In this document: piece by piece, positions 1 through 6,241 of the stretch
How the letters are laid out: each line of letters starts with the position of its first letter
Numbering within the stretch: position 1 is the stretch's first letter
From: Mobilitalea sp.
GTDB taxonomy: Bacteria; Bacillota_A; Clostridia; Lachnospirales; Lachnospiraceae
DNA length: 8,304 nt
Assembly (NCBI GenBank): GCA_029974875.1
Contig: JARKQP010000759.1
Span: 1 to 8,304 of the forward strand
Reading direction: 5' to 3'
Translations under genes and position numbers: made by a program
The notes under the pieces: model-generated
What the model saw: the letters and a program-made list of their open reading frames with translations, nothing else
What the model was told of the DNA's origin: nothing
Databases searched by the model: none

Positions 1-440
1 TGCGCCTGCAGATGGCAAAGGAATGTGGGGTTGATTACTGTGTCAATACAAAATCAGAAAATTTAAATGATGCAATTTTAGAAGCCTTTGGTCCTGATAA
101 AGCAGACATTATTTACGACTGCGCAGGAAATAATGTTACCATGGGTCAGGCGATCCAATACGCCCGGAAAGGCAGCACCATCATACTGGTTGCAGTATTT
201 GCGGGAATGGCTACTGTGGATCTTGCCCTTGCCAATGACCATGAGCTGGACATTAAGAGCACGATGATGTACCGGAGCGAGGATTATATCGATGCGATCC
301 GTCTGGTAAATGAGCAGAAGGTCCAGCTAAAGCCTCTGATCAGCAAGACCTTCGCATTCCAGGATTATCTGGAGGCCTACCACTATATCGAGGCTAACCG
401 TGAAACTACCATGAAGGTTATCATTAATGTACAAGAATAA
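1..440 (+). CDS. Zinc-type medium-chain alcohol/polyol dehydrogenase, C-terminal part (5' end outside window)
   Basis: The reading frame is open from the left edge (first full codon at position 3) to TAA at 438-440, giving 145 visible residues. It begins R-L-Q-M-A-K-E-C-G-V-D, the segment that follows the second Rossmann strand in medium-chain dehydrogenases. Next come the D-I-I-Y-D-C-A-G strand, the K-G-S-T-I-I-L-V strand and a C-terminal lobe ending T-T-M-K-V-I-I-N. This matches the sorbitol/L-iditol, threonine and butanediol dehydrogenase group, which are NAD(P)-dependent and oxidise secondary alcohols. The catalytic zinc ligands and the glycine-rich nucleotide motif lie upstream of the window, so neither substrate nor metal dependence can be checked. 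The ATG at 12 is internal, not a start. A fructokinase-like gene follows 92 bp downstream with no terminator visible between, so they are probably co-transcribed. A polyol-to-ketose step feeding that kinase is plausible but inferred. Confidence 0.85.
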   Translation, partial: RLQMAKECGVDYCVNTKSENLNDAILEAFGPDKADIIYDCAGNNVTMGQAIQYARKGSTIILVAVFAGMATVDLALANDHELDIKSTMMYRSEDYIDAIRLVNEQKVQLKPLISKTFAFQDYLEAYHYIEANRETTMKVIINVQE

Positions 441-496
441 GACACCGGGAATAGGCGTAGAAATGATTTGGTAGATACTTTCTTCAATATTATTTA

Positions 497-515
497 AAGG
501 TGCCATAGGTGCCTT
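497..515 (+). repeat. Short hairpin / 7-bp direct repeat in the leader before the kinase gene
   Basis: AGGTGCC occurs twice (498-504 and 507-513), two bases apart. The same bases can fold as an 8-bp stem (497-504 with 508-515, two G-U pairs) with an ATA loop. It ends just before the Shine-Dalgarno of the kinase. No T-run follows, so it is not an intrinsic terminator. It may be chance, or a small structure affecting translation. Confidence 0.25.
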
Positions 516-520
516 CGGAA

Positions 521-526
521 AAGAGG
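521..526 (+). promoter_or_regulatory. Ribosome binding site that fixes the kinase start at 533
   Basis: AAGAGG lies six bases upstream of ATG 533. The longer in-frame alternative, GTG at 509, would put this Shine-Dalgarno inside the coding region and has no comparable site upstream. Confidence 0.7.
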
Positions 527-532
527 TTAAAT

Positions 533-1492
533 ATGTACGACGTAGTTGCTCTTGGTGAGCTGTTAATTGATTTTACCCCCAGTGGGAAAAGCGGTCAGGG
601 AAATGACCTGTTTGAAGCTAATCCGGGCGGTGCTCCCTGTAATGTGCTGTCCATGCTTTCAAAATGCAATAAATCCACTGCCTTTATTGGTAAGGTCGGC
701 AACGATATCTTTGGTCACCTGCTTAAGAATACCCTGAAGGAAGTAGGAATAGATGACACCGGGTTAAGGATGTCGGATGACGTCCGGACTACGCTGGCCT
801 TTGTCAAAATTGACGAGACAGGGGACAGAAGCTTTGCTTTTTACCGCAACCCTGGGGCGGATATGCAGTTAACGGAGGATGAAGTGGATGAAGCCATCAT
901 ACGGAAGGCGAAAATATTCCATTTCGGAACCCTGTCCATGACCCATGAGGAAGTCCGCAAAGCAACGAAAAAAGCAATTTCTTCTGCAAAGAACGGCAAA
1001 GCCTTAGTTTCCTTTGACCCGAATTACAGACCACCCCTGTGGGACAGCCCGGAGAATGCCATAGAGCAGATGAAATACGGGTGCTCTCTCTGTGATATCC
1101 TGAAAATAGAAGAGGAGGAGCTTGCCCTCATGACAGGAGAGAAGGATATTGATGGAGGAGTGAAGTATCTGCAGGAAAACTATCATACTCCGTTTATCCT
1201 GGTTACCTCCGGTGCAAAGGGCAGCAGAGCCTACTGTAATGGTGTGAGCGCTTTTAAAAAGGCTCTTGTAACAGATAAGACCGTTGATACGACGGGGGCC
1301 GGAGATACCTTCCTCGGCTTCTGTCTCTCCTATATTTTAGAACATCCCATAGAAGAAATGAATCAGGAGAAGCTGGAGGAAATGCTCCTATATGCTAATG
1401 GAGCGGCTTCCCTGGTGACAACAAGAAAGGGCGCTATTAAAGCCATGCCGACGCTTGACGAAGTGGAGCGTTGGATTTCTACCTTTCGGTAA
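533..1492 (+). CDS. PfkB-family sugar kinase, fructokinase-like
   Basis: The product is a 319-residue cytoplasmic ATP-dependent sugar kinase, a usual length for fructokinases of the PfkB (ribokinase) family. The N-terminus M-Y-D-V-V-A-L-G-E-L-L-I-D-F is the first beta strand with the sugar-binding Asp. N30-P-G-G-A-P-C-N37 is the first family signature (substrate binding). D252-T-T-G-A-G-D258 is the second signature, with D258 the expected catalytic base and the Gly run forming the anion hole. The start is ATG 533, chosen because AAGAGG is correctly spaced before it; GTG 509 would add eight residues. The family phosphorylates fructose, ketodeoxygluconate or related sugars; the A-L-G-E-L-L-I-D-F/N-P-G-G-A-P pattern resembles fructokinase (ScrK-type), but the substrate cannot be proven from sequence. 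It follows a polyol-type dehydrogenase and is closed by a strong terminator, so it ends that transcription unit. 2-Keto-3-deoxygluconate kinase is the main alternative. Confidence 0.9.
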   Translation: MYDVVALGELLIDFTPSGKSGQGNDLFEANPGGAPCNVLSMLSKCNKSTAFIGKVGNDIFGHLLKNTLKEVGIDDTGLRMSDDVRTTLAFVKIDETGDRSFAFYRNPGADMQLTEDEVDEAIIRKAKIFHFGTLSMTHEEVRKATKKAISSAKNGKALVSFDPNYRPPLWDSPENAIEQMKYGCSLCDILKIEEEELALMTGEKDIDGGVKYLQENYHTPFILVTSGAKGSRAYCNGVSAFKKALVTDKTVDTTGAGDTFLGFCLSYILEHPIEEMNQEKLEEMLLYANGAASLVTTRKGAIKAMPTLDEVERWISTFR

Positions 1493-1501
1493 GTAATAAA
1501 T

Positions 1502-1554
1502 AATGCAGATTTTGGAGAGTAGCATGAAACAATTCCCCAAGATCTGCATTTTTT
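1502..1554 (+). terminator. Strong rho-independent terminator after the kinase, between convergent genes
   Basis: AATGCAGAT (1502-1510) pairs with ATCTGCATT (1542-1550). Pairing continues inward through 1511-1515/1537-1541 (one G-U), then after one mismatch through 1517-1520/1532-1535, leaving an 11-base loop. Six T's (1549-1554) follow. Read on the minus strand, the same stem is followed by the weaker tract ATTTATTACTTA, so it may also stop transcription of the convergent regulator gene that ends at 1578. Confidence 0.85.
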
Positions 1555-1577
1555 ATCGGTCATCCGGCAGTATGAAG

Positions 1578-2627
1578 TTATTTTAAGGATCCACTTTCTA
1601 TTATTTCATAAGGGACTATATGATCAGAGGTATCTTCGATCCCTTTGATCTGGTTAATCAAAAGCTCTGCGGCGTTGTAGCCCATCTGATAGGCATTTAC
1701 AAAGACGATGGATAAACGGGGAGAGAACGCCTCTCCTCCGTTAATCCGGTGGCTTGTAGAGATAATTCCGATATCCTCCGGTATTTTTATGTTTAACTGT
1801 TGGATCAGGTTATATGCGGTCACGCAACAGATTCTGTTGTCAATATAAATAGCCTCGGGAGGGTTGCTGCCCTTTAGGAGGGTTTCCAATTGAAGCGGAA
1901 AGCTGGTGCTGTCATTCATATCATAGATAATCATGCGGCATTTTTCAGGGGACAAATTATAATTGATCCGGAAATCTTCGACGATAGAACGGCAGATTTC
2001 GATACGGCCCATGGTATGGGTTTGGGAAAAGCCCTCAAATATAGCGATGTTGCGGTAGCCCTTGCCGTATAGAAGCTCCAGCACCGCCCGTTTATATTGG
2101 TTATAACCGCCGAAAATATTGCATTTCCTGTTATCAAAGGGAAGGCGGGTGCCGGTATAGACGATGGGATAGTTCTTCTTTAAGGAATCGCTGATCATCG
2201 TCCGGGCTAGATTGGATACCTCGGGAAAAATAAAGCCACTGCAATTATAGCTATATAAATTGGTATAAGGGGCATCTTCCTTTTCGTTTATGACGAGATG
2301 CTGGTTATTGACTAATAATATATTATAGTTCCTCTCCATCGCAGCGGTAAATACACCGATCATAAAGCTGTTGTAGTAGCCGCCGTCAGATTGCATATCG
2401 GATTGTAAATCTATGAATAAGCCAATGGACGTATTGGAATTAGACGCCAGATTCTTTGCACTGGAGCTGGGCACATATTCCAGCTTCTGTATGGCATTTA
2501 GAACTCTGTCCTCTGTTTTCTTGGAATAATTGCCTTTTTGGTTTATTACTCTGGATACGGTTGCAATGGAAAGGTTTGTTTCCTCTGCAACATCGTATAT
2601 CGTACATTTCTTGAGCATTCTGGTCAT
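1578..2627 (-). CDS. LacI/GalR-family transcriptional regulator
   Basis: The product is a 349-residue DNA-binding regulator. Residues 8-30 form the N-terminal helix-turn-helix, with recognition helix A-T-V-S-R-V-I-N of the PurR/CcpA kind. Residues 52-61 form the hinge, with L60 in the place of the Leu that wedges into the operator centre. From about residue 66 a periplasmic-binding-protein-like effector domain runs to the end, beginning T-S-I-G-L-F-I-D-L. ATG at 2625-2627 is the start because AGGAG (2635-2639, minus strand) sits seven bases upstream; the internal Met4 has no such site. The gene is transcribed away from the transporter/sulfatase operon and shares a 303-bp control region with it, the usual arrangement for a local regulator. 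By family precedent it represses until a sugar or sugar phosphate binds. The effector is unknown; a substrate or product of the neighbouring operon is inferred. Autoregulation is possible because a palindrome lies in its own upstream region. Confidence 0.93.
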   Translation of the reverse strand: MTRMLKKCTIYDVAEETNLSIATVSRVINQKGNYSKKTEDRVLNAIQKLEYVPSSSAKNLASNSNTSIGLFIDLQSDMQSDGGYYNSFMIGVFTAAMERNYNILLVNNQHLVINEKEDAPYTNLYSYNCSGFIFPEVSNLARTMISDSLKKNYPIVYTGTRLPFDNRKCNIFGGYNQYKRAVLELLYGKGYRNIAIFEGFSQTHTMGRIEICRSIVEDFRINYNLSPEKCRMIIYDMNDSTSFPLQLETLLKGSNPPEAIYIDNRICCVTAYNLIQQLNIKIPEDIGIISTSHRINGGEAFSPRLSIVFVNAYQMGYNAAELLINQIKGIEDTSDHIVPYEIIESGSLK

Positions 2628-2715
2628 GATAACACTCCTGTTCTCACAAGTTATAGAAATATTTTAATGCAGAAAATGAAAAAAGTCAATATAGTTTACA
2701 ATTTACAGTCTTATA

Positions 2716-2732
2716 AATGTAAAATTTACATT
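2716..2732. promoter_or_regulatory. Perfect 17-bp palindrome, candidate operator for the LacI-family regulator
   Basis: AATGTAAA (2716-2723) and TTTACATT (2725-2732) are exact inverse complements around a single central A. The half-site TGTAAA recurs in the operator-like repeat at 2860-2876. It overlaps the predicted start of leftward transcription, so it could serve autorepression or act as an auxiliary operator for the rightward operon. Unlike typical LacI-family operators, its centre is A/T rather than C-G, which lowers confidence. Confidence 0.45.
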
Positions 2733-2758
2733 CATGAAGAATTTACTTATACTGTCAA
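2730..2758 (-). promoter_or_regulatory. Possible promoter of the regulator gene (leftward)
   Basis: On the minus strand a perfect -35 TTGACA (2753-2758) is followed at 17 bases by ATGAAT (2730-2735), which matches the -10 consensus only in its last three bases. The start would fall near 2723, inside the 17-bp palindrome, leaving an untranslated leader of about 95 bases. The -35 is good but the -10 is weak, so this is tentative. Confidence 0.3.
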
Positions 2759-2824
2759 AAATAGATTAAATCATAATAATAAATATGTAAAATGCACAAT
2801 AAAATAAATATTAAATCCTGTATA

Positions 2825-2853
2825 TTGACAAATAACACATATATCTATATAAT
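2825..2853 (+). promoter_or_regulatory. Perfect-consensus sigma-A promoter of the transporter/sulfatase operon
   Basis: TTGACA (2825-2830), a 17-base spacer, then TATAAT (2848-2853): every base of both hexamers and the ideal spacing match the vegetative sigma-factor consensus. The predicted start is near 2860, giving a leader of about 70 bases before the ATG at 2931. Such a strong promoter needs repression to be controllable, which fits the inverted repeat overlying the start. Confidence 0.85.
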
Positions 2854-2859
2854 GAACTC

Positions 2860-2876
2860 ATGTAAAGCGCTTACAT
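2860..2876. promoter_or_regulatory. Operator-like inverted repeat at the transcription start (LacI-family or cre-like)
   Basis: ATGTAA (2860-2865) and TTACAT (2871-2876) are perfect inverted arms around AGCGC, and the core AAGCGCTT is itself palindromic. Its G-C-rich centre and TGTAA/TTACA arms are typical of LacI/CcpA-family operators. Relative to the textbook cre site it carries one extra base, so each orientation matches the cre pattern only over about 12 of 14 positions. It begins at the predicted +1 of the perfect promoter, where a bound repressor would block initiation or clearance. Most likely the operator of the divergent regulator; CcpA binding is the alternative. Confidence 0.65.
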
Positions 2877-2930
2877 AAATGATTTTTAGGTTCAAGCTCC
2901 TGATTAATAATGAGAGGAAGGTAGAATGTT

Positions 2931-4256
2931 ATGAAAAAGAATAGGATTAAGAGCGTTGTTTTAGCACTTTTGCTTGCAACGAGCATTGCTTTCAGCGGCT
3001 GCAGCAACAAAGCAGAGCAAAGTAATGCAACAGACAATGAGAAAACCACAACTCAAAATGGGGGTACAACAGAGGGAGGAAACACTTCAGATGCAGCAAA
3101 AGATGTAAAACTTACAATATGGGTTGCAGGATCAGGTGATGAGATAACGGATAAAGCATACCGTACAGTTTTAGATGCCTACTGCAAGGAGCATCCGAAT
3201 GTATCCTATGAGCTTGCCTTTATCGTTTGGGCTGATTATTTTACAAAGCTGAACACGGCCCTACTTGGCGGAACAGGTCCTGATATCTTTATGCTGGGCT
3301 ATGGCCAGATGGGATCAATACAGTCGATGGGAAGTCTGCTTCCACTGAATTCTTATATTCCGGCGGACTGGGATGGGTATGATGATTTCCAGGAGAGCAT
3401 TTTAAATATCTGCCAGAAGGATGGTGAATATTACGGATTATTCCGGCCATCAACCAGAACCTTTATGTACCGGAAGGACATTGCAGAGCAGAACGGAGTT
3501 ACGGAAGAGGACCTGCATGTATCCACCCAGGAGGATTTGGTAGAGCTGGCAAAGAAAATGACGGTAAAGGATGCAAATGGAAATACGCAAGTCTACGGTA
3601 TGGATATAGATCCGGACAGCGAACAGTTCTTTTATGAATTCTATGCCCAGAGATCGGATAAGCCCAGCTTGTGGAAGGATGATTATACTGCAAATTTCAA
3701 TAATGATGCGGCGGCAGGGGGACTGGCAACCTTAAAGATGCTATATGACGAGGGATATGCCTGTCTATTGGATCCCAGCGCTACAACAACCGGACTTGCC
3801 GCAGGCACGGCAGCAATATCCCAATCGGCTGACAGCCAATATGCGACTGCCGATGCAGCATTCCCGGGGCAGATCGGCGTTATCAAGTCTGACATGAATA
3901 CCCTGCTGATCGGAGACTATCTTGCAGTAAATAATGGTACAAAGAATCCGGAGGAGGCGGCAGCGCTTCTGTTGCATATGTTTTCAAAGGAATCCGGTGA
4001 AACCTTTGCAAAGCTGCAGGGGCAGTATTCGGGAAGAAAATCATTGGAGGACAGCTATATCGCGATCAATCCGGATTATGAAAACATCATTTATGCTTAT
4101 CCCCATTCCCTTTCCTATGGGAAAGCAATGCATCCCAAATTTAATGAGGCTGCGAATGTACTGCGTACGACCCTGGAGGGCGTCTTCTATGGAGATGATA
4201 TTAAGAAAACCCTGAGCAGCATGGAAGAAAGCTGGAATGCGGTCTTGCAGAAATGA
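2931..4256 (+). CDS. Sugar ABC transporter substrate-binding lipoprotein (family 1, CUT1 type)
   Basis: The product is a 441-residue extracellular solute-binding protein, the capture subunit of the importer whose permeases follow. Residues 1-23 are a lipoprotein signal peptide: basic M-K-K-N-R-I-K, then a hydrophobic stretch, then F-S-G-C with C24 as the expected lipidated cysteine (Phe at -3 is less common than Leu). Residues 25-58 are a Ser/Thr/Asn/Gly-rich tether. The folded domain starts at V-K-L-T-I-W-V-A and includes G-G-T-G-P-D-I-F-M-L, the conserved segment of MalE-like proteins. ATG 2931 is preceded by GAGGAAGG (2914-2921); another ATG at 2926 is out of frame. It is the first gene after the perfect promoter and operator. 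Family members bind mono- or oligosaccharides; the ligand here is unknown, and the downstream sulfatase makes a sulfated sugar an attractive guess. Confidence 0.93.
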   Translation: MKKNRIKSVVLALLLATSIAFSGCSNKAEQSNATDNEKTTTQNGGTTEGGNTSDAAKDVKLTIWVAGSGDEITDKAYRTVLDAYCKEHPNVSYELAFIVWADYFTKLNTALLGGTGPDIFMLGYGQMGSIQSMGSLLPLNSYIPADWDGYDDFQESILNICQKDGEYYGLFRPSTRTFMYRKDIAEQNGVTEEDLHVSTQEDLVELAKKMTVKDANGNTQVYGMDIDPDSEQFFYEFYAQRSDKPSLWKDDYTANFNNDAAAGGLATLKMLYDEGYACLLDPSATTTGLAAGTAAISQSADSQYATADAAFPGQIGVIKSDMNTLLIGDYLAVNNGTKNPEEAAALLLHMFSKESGETFAKLQGQYSGRKSLEDSYIAINPDYENIIYAYPHSLSYGKAMHPKFNEAANVLRTTLEGVFYGDDIKKTLSSMEESWNAVLQK

Positions 4257-4295
4257 TTCACACAATAATATCATGATATGGTTAAGGAGCTGCCA

Positions 4296-4324
4296 TAAGA
4301 TAGGAAGGTTCATTTCCTATCTTA
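4296..4324 (+). other. Intercistronic hairpin between binding protein and first permease
   Basis: TAAGATAGGAA (4296-4306) and TTCCTATCTTA (4314-4324) form a perfect 11-bp stem with a 7-base loop, and four more pairs form outside a single mismatch (4291-4294 with 4326-4329). No T-run follows, so it is not a normal terminator. In sugar ABC operons such structures can protect the binding-protein message or mark a processing point, giving more binding protein than permease; that role is inferred here. Confidence 0.6.
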
Positions 4325-4338
4325 CGGTAACTCCCGAT

Positions 4339-4346
4339 GGAGGAGG
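4339..4346 (+). promoter_or_regulatory. Ribosome binding site that sets a TTG start for the first permease
   Basis: GGAGGAGG is an almost ideal anti-16S match and lies eight bases before TTG 4355-4357. The in-frame ATG at 4337 overlaps this site and has only GGTAACTCCCG upstream, so it is an unlikely start. CTCC at 4331-4334 could pair with GGAG at 4339-4342 and partly mask the site. Confidence 0.75.
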
Positions 4347-4354
4347 ATTATTCT

Positions 4355-5257
4355 TTGAAAAAGCCTGCTGGAAATAAGAGAAAGCCGGGAGCGCTGGAAA
4401 GACAAAATGTTGCCTATCTTCTGATTGCGCCAAGCTATCTTATCTATTTGTTTTTTGTTTTGCTTCCTATTGCCTGGTCTATTATGATGTCCTTTACGGA
4501 TTACGACCTGATGCGTTATAAATTTATTGGACTGAGCAATTATATCAACCTCTTTATGGATAAGGTTTTTGTAAAGAGTGTGATGAATACGGTTATATAT
4601 AGTCTCTTGACCATTCTGCCGACCATGGTGCTGGGACTTTCCCTGGCTATGCTGCTGAATAAAAAGTTTTTTGGCAGGGGGGTGTTCCGTACCCTTTTTT
4701 ATATGCCCAATATTTTTTCCATGGTTGCGGTATCCATGGCATGGCTGTATCTATATGATACGAACTCAGGTATTTTTAATAATTTGCTGAAAATGCTGGG
4801 GCTTACACCGGTCAGGTGGGTGAGCTCGGAAGGGACGGCCATGCTCTCGATTGCCCTGATGAGTATCTGGAACGGTGTTGGATACAATATGATTTTGTTC
4901 CTGTCAGGGCTCCAGTCAATCCCTGATTATCTGTACGAGGCCGCCAGCATAGACGGAGCCACCAGGTTGGAGAAATTCCGCCATATCACGCTTCCGATGC
5001 TGTCTCCTACCACCTTCTTTGTGTTCGTTATGGCCTGCATCCAATCCTTCCAGGCCTTTGGGCAGATTTTAATTGTCACCAACGGAGGGCCGAGGAATGC
5101 GACAACAACCATTGCCCATCAGATATATCAGAATGGTTTCCAATACTATAAGATGGGATATGCATCGGCACAGGCCGTGGTATTGATGATAATTATCTTT
5201 ATAATTACAATGGTAAATATGAAGTACGGAAAGGGGGGAGACAATGACCTCAGCTAA
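4355..5257 (+). CDS. Sugar ABC transporter permease, MalF/UgpA type
   Basis: The product is a 300-residue inner-membrane subunit of a CUT1 carbohydrate importer. Six hydrophobic helices are visible at about residues 19-46, 76-102, 113-134, 162-184, 217-240 and 268-288. The cytoplasmic EAA loop that docks with the ATPase reads E195-A-A-S-I-D-G-A202, followed by the usual I-T-L-P-M-L. It lacks the long periplasmic loop of E. coli MalF, like most Gram-positive relatives. The start is taken as TTG 4355 because GGAGGAGG stands eight bases before it; the ATG at 4337 would add six residues. Translation begins 98 bases after the binding protein stops, beyond an intercistronic hairpin, and the 3' end overlaps the next permease by 14 bases, indicating coupled translation. 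No ATPase gene accompanies it; Gram-positive CUT1 systems often borrow a shared MsmK/MsmX-type ATPase. Confidence 0.92.
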   Translation: MKKPAGNKRKPGALERQNVAYLLIAPSYLIYLFFVLLPIAWSIMMSFTDYDLMRYKFIGLSNYINLFMDKVFVKSVMNTVIYSLLTILPTMVLGLSLAMLLNKKFFGRGVFRTLFYMPNIFSMVAVSMAWLYLYDTNSGIFNNLLKMLGLTPVRWVSSEGTAMLSIALMSIWNGVGYNMILFLSGLQSIPDYLYEAASIDGATRLEKFRHITLPMLSPTTFFVFVMACIQSFQAFGQILIVTNGGPRNATTTIAHQIYQNGFQYYKMGYASAQAVVLMIIIFIITMVNMKYGKGGDNDLS

Positions 5258-6143
5258 GCGATCCATGGGTAAAAAGAATAAGGAAAAGGCTTTAACAGGG
5301 CTGACTGTTTTAATATTATGTGCCTGGGCAATGATTACCCTCGTGCCTGTTGTTTTCGTATTCCTTACGGCCTTTAAAACAGATATGGAGATTTCGCTGG
5401 CAGGATTTCGTTGGCTGCCTTCCAGCTTCCGTTACCTTGAGAACTTTAGTAAGGCGTTTCAGATGGGGGACTGGCCGCTTTATTTTAAAAATAGTATTGT
5501 GATTACTATGGTCACGGTGATCGGCAGCCTGTTTTTTAATTCTCTTGCCGGTTATTCCTTTGCAAGGCTGAAATTTGCCGGCCGTGACATATTATTCATG
5601 ATTATTCTTATGGGAATGATGGTTTCTCCCCAGTCCATTATTATTCCCCAATTTGTGTTGCTGAGATCGGTGCCCCTGGCAGGGGGGAATAATATCCTGG
5701 GTCAGGGAGGAATTGGGCTTTTGGATACCTACGCGGCTCTGATTATTCCATTCCTGTCGGGTGCCTTCGGCATATTCCTGTGCAAGCAGTTTTATTCCAC
5801 CTTTCCCAGCTCCTTGGATGATGCTGCCAGAATTGACGGCTGCGGCCCGGTAAAAACTTATTTTTATATCTTCCTGCCGCTTTCCAAAACCATTCTGGCA
5901 ACCCTGACCATATTCAAAGCAGTATCTACCTGGAATGATTTCTTCTATCCTCTGATCATGACACAGTCGGAGAGGATGAAGACGGTCCAGCTGGGACTTC
6001 AGATGTTTCGGGGAAGCACGACGACTCATTATAACTGGCTGATGGCTGCAACCCTGGTCACGGTACTGCCGATTATTATTGTATATTTTTGTGCCCAGAA
6101 ATATTTTGTCCAGGGCATCGCGGCTTCCGGTATGAAGAACTAG
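5244..6143 (+). CDS. Sugar ABC transporter permease, MalG/UgpE type
   Basis: The product is a 299-residue second membrane subunit, partner of the preceding permease. Six hydrophobic segments appear at about 18-43, 82-105, 115-137, 162-182, 213-236 and 266-285. The EAA loop is D193-A-A-R-I-D-G-C200, followed by F-Y-I-F-L-P-L. The C-terminus Q-K-Y-F-V-Q-G-I-A-A-S-G is a hallmark of the MalG branch. ATG 5244 overlaps the end of the upstream permease and is preceded by AAGGGG (5231-5236) at seven bases; Met8 (5265) lacks such a site. Overlap implies a one-to-one heterodimer made by coupled translation. A 98-bp gap without a recognisable terminator follows before the sulfatase gene, so the four genes probably form one operon. 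Confidence 0.92.
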   Translation: MTSAKRSMGKKNKEKALTGLTVLILCAWAMITLVPVVFVFLTAFKTDMEISLAGFRWLPSSFRYLENFSKAFQMGDWPLYFKNSIVITMVTVIGSLFFNSLAGYSFARLKFAGRDILFMIILMGMMVSPQSIIIPQFVLLRSVPLAGGNNILGQGGIGLLDTYAALIIPFLSGAFGIFLCKQFYSTFPSSLDDAARIDGCGPVKTYFYIFLPLSKTILATLTIFKAVSTWNDFFYPLIMTQSERMKTVQLGLQMFRGSTTTHYNWLMAATLVTVLPIIIVYFCAQKYFVQGIAASGMKN

Positions 6144-6241
6144 TGTGATGACACGCCCATAATCAGGCTAGCAGCATACTAGGACTGAATCTAAATAAAA
6201 CGTAGTGCAGTACCAGGGAAAACAGAAAGGACTTAATTAAT

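Larger units (their letters stand above)
2628..2930. other. AT-rich divergent control region between regulator and transporter operon
   Basis: These 303 bases contain no credible gene. They are much richer in A and T than the coding DNA on either side, with A-tracts upstream of the rightward -35 that could act as an UP-type element. The region holds a perfect rightward promoter, an operator-like inverted repeat on its start, a second perfect palindrome nearer the regulator, and additional isolated TGTAAA/TTTACA hexamers at 2695-2700, 2702-2707 and 2786-2791. Confidence 0.7.

Noticed and set aside
468..496. Possible promoter before the kinase (TTGGTA, 17 bases, TATTTA)
   Set aside because: The -10 matches consensus at only three positions, and the gene is more simply read through from the dehydrogenase.
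509..532. GTG start adding eight residues to the kinase
   Set aside because: The extension would contain the Shine-Dalgarno AAGAGG, and the family normally starts right at the first beta strand, as ATG 533 does.
2538..2807. Plus-strand open frame of 89 codons across the regulator start and control region
   Set aside because: It overlaps the helix-turn-helix coding region antisense and then runs through AT-rich promoter DNA; its translation is Lys/Asn/Tyr-rich and has no domain.
2861..2875. Straightforward CcpA cre site
   Set aside because: It has one base too many for the 14-bp cre pattern and misses two positions in either orientation, so it is kept as a LacI-family operator with CcpA only as an alternative.
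5592..6029. Long minus-strand open frame (145 codons) opposite the second permease
   Set aside because: It lies wholly inside a clear MalG-type permease gene, its translation is basic and low in order, and it has no family features.
6144..6241. Terminator or separate promoter between the second permease and the sulfatase
   Set aside because: Only a 4-bp CTAG repeat (about 6169-6183) and no T-run or paired -35/-10 hexamers are visible, so the sulfatase is taken as part of the operon.
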